In this document: positions 5,729 through 10,499 of the stretch, piece after piece
How the letters are laid out: every line of letters begins with the position of its first letter
Numbering within the stretch: position 1 is the first letter of the stretch
Assembly: GCA_021838065.1 (NCBI GenBank)
Contig: JAKCEJ010000071.1
Location: 1-10,499, forward strand
Direction of reading: 5' to 3'
Length of the DNA: 10,499 nucleotides
Source of the DNA: Pseudomonadota bacterium
GTDB taxonomy: Bacteria; Pseudomonadota; Gammaproteobacteria; Steroidobacterales; Steroidobacteraceae
Made by a program: the position numbers and the translations under genes
The notes under the pieces: model-generated
What the model saw: only the letters and a program-made list of their open reading frames with translations
What the model was told of the DNA's origin: nothing
Database searches by the model: none

Positions 5729-7495
5729 TCAACGCCGGCCGCGGGTCCCGCCGAAGATCTGCGCGGCGTGGCTGCGGTGCCGATGAGCGGGCTTGCCGCG
5801 CGCCGCCGCTGCGCCAAGCCAGCCGCCGGTGAAGTCCGCGCGCCGCAGTCCGAGCCGGATGTAGAGATTGTGGCGCATGATCCGCCAGATCAGCCGGCTG
5901 CGCTCATTCTCGATCATGGCGATGATCGGTCCCTGATCGATGCCGAGGAAGGCGCTGTCGACCCAGCCGCGGCCCGGCACGACGTGACCGTCGCGAGCCA
6001 GTCGGGCAACGGTGAAACTGGGGTTGAACGAATCAAGAAAACCAAAGCGTGTGTAGATGATGTCTCCGTAACGGCGCAGGAGCGCCTGCGTCGCGGACGT
6101 CACGTATCGGGGCGCGAACATGATGGAGCCGAGCACCGCAGTCGGCGCAAGCGTGCCGTCGTCAACGTTCTGCTTGCTGATGCCGCGTGCGGCGTAGGCG
6201 TAGAACTGCCGCATTCGTCCGTGATAGGGGGCACGGACGTATCCAGGTCCGTCGCAGGCCGTGAGTCCCCAGATGTCGGCGCCGTAGCCGGCCCAGCCGT
6301 GCGGGTTGATGATGGCGTATCTGCGCTGGACCAGTGTCGCGATGACGCCGTTCAGGAAGTACGTCTCCCCCTGGGCGCGCATGAACGGATCAGCGATGCC
6401 CCGCAGATCGACCCACACGGCCGTGTACTGAAATCCAAACTGCGGGCCGAAGGACAGCAGTGTCAGGCCGCCGAGGCGCCGCAAATCGTGATGATTGGTC
6501 GCGGTCCAGGCGCCCCAGGCGTTGTCGCGCAAGGGGTACGTCGGCGAGCCCAGGCCGAGGATGTAGAGGATCGAGGCTTCGTTGTAGCCGTGCCAGCGCA
6601 GCTTCGAGAAGCCGCGGCCGGGCCACCAGGCCATGCTCACCAGCGGGCTCGAGCCCGGCGCCGCCCAGCTCCAATCGACGCGCCGGTACAAGCGCGTCGC
6701 GAGCCGCCGCACCTGCCGTTCCGTCGCAGTGTCGTGATCGAAGTACTGCCCGGCAGTCAGGACGCCCGCCATGAGCAGGGCGGTATCGATCGTCGAGAGC
6801 TCGCTGTGGCCGTACCGCAGGCCCGTGTGCATGTTGAGGAAGTGGTAGAAGAATCCATGATAGCCGGCATAGCCCCTGCGCCCCGGCCCCTGCGGCCGGC
6901 TGAGCAGGAACGCGAGAACTTTCCGCACGCGCGCGGCGGCAGCGTGCCGGGTGACGTATCCGCGGTAGGCGCCGACCACATCTGCCGTCAGTGCGAAGCC
7001 AACCGCCGAAATGCTCGCCGGACCATGGGGAGACGGCCAGCGATCCGGCGTCAAGCCGGTCACCGGATCGGCCGTGACCCAGAAGTAATCGAACGTCCGC
7101 CGCTCGATGTCGCGAAACATGCGTCGCGGGTGGCGCGCGAGACTGAGCACGCAGCCGCGGGAAAGCGACGCGAGCGGGTGGCGCGGCGGCGGTTGCAGCG
7201 ACAACGCCGGCGGACAGGCGGGCCCGGCCAGTGAGCCGCGCGCCTCTGCGCTCTGCGGCTGCAGCGCCGGGGGCGCCGGGCGCGTCGCGCGGATGGCCGC
7301 CCGCGTCGCCCGGATGCTTTGCTGCGCCGCTTGGCTGGAGAGCTGTCCCGCCTGGGCGGCCAGCTGCGCCACCTCGGCGGTCAGCCGCCGCTCGGCGGTC
7401 TGCTCCGCCGAGGAGATCCACAACCACGCGATCACGGCAATCGCCGTGAGCACGTCGAGCACAACGGCGAGGAGCAACGATTTTCTGACACTCAT
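5729..7495 (-). CDS. Membrane-anchored glucoamylase-family glycoside hydrolase (PF10091, GH144-like)
   Basis: The 588-residue product begins MSVRKS followed by one transmembrane segment (about 7-28), then a Gln/Ala-rich helical stretch (30-70, with the repeat AIRATR), a Pro-rich linker to about 120, and a large catalytic domain. That domain has the family's hallmarks: RTFDYFW with a nearby DPVTGL, SELSTIDTALLMAGVLTAGQYFD split by family-typical positions, LYRRVDWSW, HGYNEASILYILGLGSPTYPL, VWVDLRGI, WGLTACDGPG, DDGTLAPTA, FGFLDSFNPS, and FLGIDQGPIIAMIENERS. PF10091 proteins include GH144 endo-beta-1,2-glucanases, so hydrolysis of a periplasmic beta-glucan is the best guess; the name 'glucoamylase' is historical. 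The positive N-terminus predicts the domain is periplasmic. There is no cysteine lipobox. The ATG at 7495 lacks a clear Shine-Dalgarno site. It appears monocistronic. Family call firm, substrate inferred. Confidence 0.93.
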   Translation of the reverse strand: MSVRKSLLLAVVLDVLTAIAVIAWLWISSAEQTAERRLTAEVAQLAAQAGQLSSQAAQQSIRATRAAIRATRPAPPALQPQSAEARGSLAGPACPPALSLQPPPRHPLASLSRGCVLSLARHPRRMFRDIERRTFDYFWVTADPVTGLTPDRWPSPHGPASISAVGFALTADVVGAYRGYVTRHAAAARVRKVLAFLLSRPQGPGRRGYAGYHGFFYHFLNMHTGLRYGHSELSTIDTALLMAGVLTAGQYFDHDTATERQVRRLATRLYRRVDWSWAAPGSSPLVSMAWWPGRGFSKLRWHGYNEASILYILGLGSPTYPLRDNAWGAWTATNHHDLRRLGGLTLLSFGPQFGFQYTAVWVDLRGIADPFMRAQGETYFLNGVIATLVQRRYAIINPHGWAGYGADIWGLTACDGPGYVRAPYHGRMRQFYAYAARGISKQNVDDGTLAPTAVLGSIMFAPRYVTSATQALLRRYGDIIYTRFGFLDSFNPSFTVARLARDGHVVPGRGWVDSAFLGIDQGPIIAMIENERSRLIWRIMRHNLYIRLGLRRADFTGGWLGAAAARGKPAHRHRSHAAQIFGGTRGRR

Positions 7496-7503
7496 CGTGT
7501 CAC

Positions 7504-7546
7504 GCGGCCGGTCTTCGCGATGCGGCCGGTCTGCCGGCGCGCGCCG
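7504..7546. repeat. Direct repeat pair plus palindrome upstream of the glycoside hydrolase
   Basis: GCGGCCGGTCT occurs at 7504-7514 and again at 7522-7532, an exact 18-bp period. It is followed by the perfect 12-bp palindrome CGGCGCGCGCCG at 7535-7546. All of this lies within about 50 bp upstream of the hydrolase ATG (7495, minus strand), where an operator would sit. Chance repeats are easier in GC-rich DNA, so a regulatory role is only a suggestion. Confidence 0.45.
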
Positions 7547-7599
7547 ACATATCGCGGGACTTGTCGGTGCTGGTGGAAGCGGCCGTCACTTCGCTGCGG

Positions 7600-7878
7600 C
7601 TAGACGCCGAATCCAGAGGTCAACTTCGCGATGAGCGAGACGCCGGCGGTGCCGCCGGTCCTGCCGCGTGGACTGCGCTTGAGCAAAATGTTGAGCACGT
7701 CCATTTCCTTGAAGCCGACCTGATCGGCGAGCGTAACCGAGCGATTGATGCATGCCTGGGCATTGGCGAACCTGGGTCCATTCGAACGGCTATTGCCGTC
7801 CACGTCAAGCGGCAGCGAGGTCGCAAGGGTGAGCTTGGCAGCCGCGGCCCGCTCCCCGGGGAGTTGCGCCGGGGCGCT
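7600..7878 (-). pseudogene. Coding-like fragment of unknown function, possibly the 3' end of a decayed gene
   Basis: I do not recognise the product. From the stop at 7881-7879 to the TAG at 7602-7600 the frame stays open for 92 codons. Counting by hand, about four in five codons end in G or C while only about half have G or C in the second position, the pattern expected of a real coding frame and not of a random frame in this DNA. The text reads like protein (KLTLATSLPLDVDGNSRS, then INRSVTLADQVGFKEMDVLN). The only plausible starts are a GTG at 7803 (67 residues) and an internal ATG near 7704, both without a Shine-Dalgarno site, so it may be a remnant cut off from its 5' end. A short genuine gene starting at 7803 is the alternative. 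Confidence 0.4.
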
Positions 7879-7885
7879 TCACGCG

Positions 7886-7980
7886 CGGCGAGGCCGCTGC
7901 ATCCGATTCCTATGGAGGCGGCGCCCTGCAGTGCCCGGCGATGAAGGCCTCGCGCGCGGGCACGACGGCGAGGCCGCTGC
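7886..7980. repeat. Exact 15-bp direct repeat, 80-bp period
   Basis: CGGCGAGGCCGCTGC is present at 7886-7900 and identically at 7966-7980, offset by exactly 80 bp. The sequence between is not otherwise repeated. On the minus strand both copies can read SGLA, which may reflect a duplicated coding segment in a decayed gene or simply chance. Confidence 0.4.
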
Positions 7981-8471
7981 TGGTCACCTCCTGCACGTGC
8001 CGATGGACTGCATGAGCCCGCCGTCCGTCGGGCGATCGATCACGGTCGGATACCCCGCGCCGCGAGGCATTGGTCGCGAGTGTGGAGGCCACGGAGCCCG
8101 CAACCGGCCCGCTACGATGATTGCTCGTCCTGCTCATCGCTTCCCCCTGACCGTAGACGACGTGCCGGTGCGCTCCTCGTCGAAGTCTGCGGCCCTAAAG
8201 GGCGCCCTGCCTCCCCGATGCCGCGCGTCGTTGCGTGCCGATCCCGTATGGGACTTGTGCGCGCGCATTGACCGCGCGGGCAGCTCGTGACCGGCGTGCT
8301 GGGAACACAATGAGTTCATCACCTGAATTTCCCGCGCTCGGATCCGCGACCGCCCCGGTCAGAGTTCTCGAGTTCACGGGCGCTCGCCGCGATGTCGCTC
8401 GCCAGTGAGGGGCTGTGTCGTGCGCTTCGACACGCGCCGCGCGGCAGTGAACGGCGCGTACCGTGCTGCGG

Positions 8472-8477
8472 TATCTT
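8472..8477 (+). promoter_or_regulatory. Weak candidate -10 (TATCTT) for the cupin gene
   Basis: TATCTT matches the sigma-70 -10 consensus at four of six positions and lies 28 bp before the cupin ATG, the only AT-rich hexamer close upstream. No convincing -35 is seen at 16-18 bp spacing. Transcription would start near 8484, leaving a short leader that contains the Shine-Dalgarno site. Confidence 0.25.
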
Positions 8478-8490
8478 ATGGGGGGACCCG

Positions 8491-8498
8491 GGAGGGAG
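8491..8498 (+). promoter_or_regulatory. Shine-Dalgarno site that fixes the cupin start
   Basis: GGAGGGAG lies seven bases before the ATG at 8506. The reading frame is open further upstream to an ATG at 8392, but that extension has no ribosome binding site and no protein-family resemblance, so this site decides the start. Confidence 0.7.
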
Positions 8499-8505
8499 CG
8501 CAGCG

Positions 8506-8976
8506 ATGAAAAAGATCGAGCTCGGCAACACACCGATGGTGACCAGCAGCCGTTACCCCTCGCCCTACGACCAACCCTGCCTGCATCGCAAGCGCTGGCG
8601 TCTCGGGGAGGCGGCGCGCCTCACGCAGTTCGGCGTCAACCTGCTGAGGCTGGCGCCGGGCGCCTGGTCGAGCCAGCGGCATTGGCATGCCGCAGAGGAT
8701 GAATTCGTCTACGTGCTCGAGGGCGAAGTCGTGCTCGTCAGCGAGGCGGGCGAGGAGCTCCTGAAGGCGGGCGATTGTGCGGGTTTCCCCTCCGGGGAGC
8801 CCGACGGGCATCACCTGCAGAACCGCAGCGGCTCCGAGGCCGTGATTCTCGAGATCGGCGCGCGCAATCCCGAGCGCGATGCGGTCGATTACCCAGACAT
8901 CGACTTGGCTATCCGCGCCGGCCGCAGGGAGTTCGTCCACAAGGACGGCACACCTTATCCGCCGCGCCACAAGTGA
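8506..8976 (+). CDS. Small single-domain cupin protein (COG3837 type)
   Basis: The 156-residue product is one cupin barrel. Motif 1 is GAWSSQRHWHAAEDEFVYVLEGEV in outline, with putative metal ligands His59, His61 and Glu66 and the motif-closing Gly73. Motif 2 is GDCAGFPSGEPDGHHLQN in outline, with Pro95, Gly97, His102 and Asn106. The C-terminal tail with YPDIDL and FVHKDGTPYPP is typical of the uncharacterised COG3837 group. A metal-dependent small-molecule binding or enzymatic role is likely, but no substrate can be assigned. The start at 8506 has a good Shine-Dalgarno site; the family's usual length agrees. It stands alone, downstream of the gene-poor interval, and converges on the YbbP-type permease 52 bp further on. 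Confidence 0.92.
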   Translation: MKKIELGNTPMVTSSRYPSPYDQPCLHRKRWRLGEAARLTQFGVNLLRLAPGAWSSQRHWHAAEDEFVYVLEGEVVLVSEAGEELLKAGDCAGFPSGEPDGHHLQNRSGSEAVILEIGARNPERDAVDYPDIDLAIRAGRREFVHKDGTPYPPRHK

Positions 8977-9002
8977 CGGCGCGGAGCGCGCAGTCATCAT
9001 GG

Positions 9003-9022
9003 GCCGGCGCGCCTGCGCCGGC
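9003..9022. terminator. Perfect hairpin between convergent cupin and permease genes
   Basis: GCCGGCGC (9003-9010) and GCGCCGGC (9015-9022) form a perfect 8-bp stem around the four-base loop GCCT. It lies 26 bp after the cupin stop and 6 bp beyond the permease stop. There is no T-tract on either strand, so efficiency as an intrinsic terminator is uncertain; the position between two gene ends suggests a shared transcript 3'-end structure. Confidence 0.5.
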
Positions 9023-9028
9023 GGGGAG

Positions 9029-10499
9029 TCAATCGGATCCGTCGCGCAGGGCTGCGAGCGGCGGCTGTTTGAGCACCGAGCGGGTGGCGAGCCACCCGCT
9101 CGCCGCCACGAGCAGCGTGCCGCCGCCGATGCCGATGAGGCAGGCAACGGGGTTGAATCGGTACGGCAGGTTCAGGACCTGGCGCGTCAGGTACCAGGCG
9201 GCGACGCTCGCGCCGGCTGCCGCGATGAGGCCCGACAGCGCCCCGAGGACAGCGAATTCCGCGAGCACTCCCTGCGTCACGGTCGAGCGGCTCGCGCCCA
9301 GGGTGCGCAGCATGGCGCTCTCGTAGCGGCGCTGCTCGCGGCTCGAGCGCGCGGCGGCCAGGAGCACCGTCAGCCCTGCGAGCAGCGTGAAGACGAACAC
9401 GCTCTGCACCGCCGCGATCGCCTTGTCGAGCATGGCGCGCACGTCCTGCAGCAGGTCATCGATGTCGAAGATCGACACGCTCGGAAACCGGCCCGCCACC
9501 TGCGTGAGGGAGCGCGTCTGGGACGGCGTCAGATACGCGCTGGTGAGGTACGTCCCGGCCTCATTCTCCAGCAGCCCCGGCGCGAACACGATGAAGAAAT
9601 TCGGCTTGAAGCTGTCCCAACTCACCTTGCGCACGCTGGCGATACGCACCGTGAAGGTGTTGCCCGCGACGTCGAACGTCAGCTGCTCGCCGAGGCGCAG
9701 GCCCAGCCAGCGCATGAACTCCGTCGACACCGACACGAGCGGCTTGCCGTAGTCGGCCGCGCCCCACCAGCGGCCGGCGACGATGCGGTTGCCGTCGCCG
9801 AGCGCGGCCGACCAGGTCAGGTTCTGCTCGCGCGTGGCGAAGCGCTCCCCGCGCGGGTCCGCGAAGCGGATCGACTCCACCGGCCGGCCGCCGATGCGGG
9901 TCAGGCGGCCGCGCAGCAGCGGCAGCATGCGCGCCGGATGCGCCCCCTGCTCGCGCAAGAACGCATCGAAGGCAACGCGGCTCGCCGGCGGAATATTGAT
10001 GAAGAAGTAATTCGGCAGATCCGCCGGCAGGGTGCGGCGCCAGCCGCCCGTGAGGTCGGTGCGGATGATGCCGAGCAGCAGCAGCGCCATGATGCCCGTA
10101 CCGAAGGCGACGATCTGCACCACGCTGTCCATGCGGCGGCGGCCGAGATTGGCGATGCCGTAGCGCCAGGCGACCCCCACCCGGCCGCGCAACCGGTTCG
10201 TGAGCATCACCAGCAGCAGCCCGGCGCCGGCCAGCAGCGCAACAAACGCCGCCAGGCCGAGCGACAGCCTCGCGAACGGCTTGCCGGCGCCCATCACCCA
10301 GTAGATGAGGAGCACGATGAGCGCAGCGGCCGGGCCGAACGCCAGCAGCGCCGCCGGCCGCGGCGGCCCGACATCGCGCCGCAGCACGCGCAGCGCGGGC
10401 GCGCGGGTCAGCTGCAGCAGCGGCGGCAGCGCAAAGCCGGCCAGTAGCGCCAGCGCCGTCAGCAGGCCGATGCCGGCGGGCGCCAGGCTCGGCGCGGGC
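9029..10499 (-). CDS. ybbP: YbbP-type ABC transporter permease (FtsX family), N-terminus beyond window edge
   Basis: The C-terminal roughly 490 residues of a large inner-membrane permease are visible; the frame is open through the right edge, so the apparent GTG near 10387 is internal. The leftmost visible part reads GFALPPLLQL, then RAPALRVLRRDVGPP, a hallmark of the COG3127/YbbP group. There follow two membrane helices (GPAAALIVLLIYWVMG; LGLAAFVALLAGAGLLLVML), a third near VVQIVAFGTGIMALLLLGII, a long periplasmic domain (NYFFINIPP, REQNLTWS, NRIVAGRWW, GLRLGEQLTFDVAG, KVSWDSFKPNFFIVF), and a C-terminal FtsX-type domain with three helices and EQRRYESAMLRTLGASR. YbbP pairs with the ATPase YbbA in E. 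coli; the substrate is not settled and the partner gene is not in this window. It ends convergently with the cupin gene. Confidence 0.9.
   Translation of the reverse strand, partial: PAPSLAPAGIGLLTALALLAGFALPPLLQLTRAPALRVLRRDVGPPRPAALLAFGPAAALIVLLIYWVMGAGKPFARLSLGLAAFVALLAGAGLLLVMLTNRLRGRVGVAWRYGIANLGRRRMDSVVQIVAFGTGIMALLLLGIIRTDLTGGWRRTLPADLPNYFFINIPPASRVAFDAFLREQGAHPARMLPLLRGRLTRIGGRPVESIRFADPRGERFATREQNLTWSAALGDGNRIVAGRWWGAADYGKPLVSVSTEFMRWLGLRLGEQLTFDVAGNTFTVRIASVRKVSWDSFKPNFFIVFAPGLLENEAGTYLTSAYLTPSQTRSLTQVAGRFPSVSIFDIDDLLQDVRAMLDKAIAAVQSVFVFTLLAGLTVLLAAARSSREQRRYESAMLRTLGASRSTVTQGVLAEFAVLGALSGLIAAAGASVAAWYLTRQVLNLPYRFNPVACLIGIGGGTLLVAASGWLATRSVLKQPPLAALRDGSD

Larger units (their letters stand above)
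7496..8505. other. About 1 kb gene-poor interval between hydrolase and cupin genes
   Basis: I find no convincing intact gene here. Starting from the hydrolase, it holds two 11-bp direct repeats and a 12-bp palindrome in the hydrolase's upstream region (7504-7546), a short minus-strand frame with coding-like composition (7600-7878), the palindrome CTCCCCGGGGAG (7852-7863), a 15-bp direct repeat at 7886-7900 and 7966-7980, and a minus-strand stretch (7910-8137) whose sensible amino-acid runs change frame. From about 8140 to 8470 I see nothing beyond short open frames without family resemblance. No tRNA, rRNA, insertion sequence or CRISPR structure is visible. Local G+C looks a little lower around 7680-7800 than in flanking genes. 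Confidence 0.6.

Noticed and set aside
5768..7234. 488-codon plus-strand open frame opposite the glycoside hydrolase
   Set aside because: It mirrors the PF10091 gene and shows no domain motif.
7745..8290. 181-codon plus-strand open frame in the gene-poor interval
   Set aside because: No ribosome binding site, no recognisable motif and Arg/Pro/Ala-rich composition typical of a chance frame; the opposite strand has the better coding signal.
8310..8408. 32-codon plus-strand ORF (starts MSSSPEF)
   Set aside because: Only a weak GGGA precedes the ATG, the product has no recognisable feature, and nothing else supports translation.
8392..8505. Upstream extension of the cupin to an ATG at 8392
   Set aside because: The extra 38 residues have no cupin similarity and no ribosome binding site, whereas the ATG at 8506 has a good one and gives the family length.
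8879..10447. 522-codon plus-strand open frame opposite the permease
   Set aside because: Arg/Gln/His/Ala-rich antisense reading of a recognised YbbP-type permease.
1..10499. Mobile elements, phage genes, CRISPR arrays, tRNA/rRNA genes, toxin-antitoxin or defence modules
   Set aside because: I looked for transposase or integrase motifs, regularly spaced repeats, tRNA-like cloverleaf ends and paired small genes and found none. The gene content is mostly conserved chromosomal.

Overview
This is a GC-rich window (roughly 65-70% G+C by eye, most codons ending in G or C) from what looks like a high-GC gammaproteobacterium. The strongest taxonomic hint is gene order. A rhodanese-like membrane protein (YibN type), glutaredoxin GrxC, SecB and GpsA run as one minus-strand unit, divergent from an EnvC-type murein hydrolase activator, as in Escherichia coli. 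Family or genus cannot be fixed from this sequence alone.

Layout. 1-1822 (minus): yibN-like, grxC, secB and gpsA, tightly packed. There is a 4-bp stop/start overlap between the first two, 3 bp between grxC and secB, and 23 bp between secB and gpsA, which runs off the left edge. 1877-3733 (plus): envC-like followed immediately by dedA. The two divergent units are separated only by a very short region holding a perfect TATAAT on the minus strand. 3877-5667 (plus): a 58-residue very basic protein of unknown function, then a GMC-family FAD oxidoreductase. 5729-7495 (minus): a membrane-anchored 'glucoamylase-family' (PF10091/GH144-like) glycoside hydrolase, convergent with the GMC gene across a strong GC hairpin. 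7496-8505: about 1 kb without a convincing intact gene. It holds direct repeats and a palindrome upstream of the hydrolase, one short minus-strand frame with coding-like base composition (7600-7878), and a possibly frameshifted remnant. 8506-8976 (plus): a small single-domain cupin (COG3837 type). 9029-10499 (minus): the C-terminal part of a YbbP-type FtsX-family ABC permease, convergent with the cupin across a second hairpin, running off the right edge.

How the genes fit together. Most of the window is conserved envelope and housekeeping biology. It covers phospholipid precursor synthesis (GpsA), protein export (SecB), thiol redox (GrxC, rhodanese), cell-division amidase activation (EnvC), lipid-carrier or phospholipid translocation (DedA), periplasmic glucan hydrolysis (GH144-like) and an envelope permease (YbbP). 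I found no phage, insertion sequence, CRISPR array, toxin-antitoxin or defence module, and I do not see a convincing new multi-gene system. The points most worth a second look are the -10 box covering the apparent ATG of the rhodanese gene, the absence of gpmI from the yibN/envC junction, the unknown basic small protein, and the gene-poor 7.5-8.5 kb stretch.
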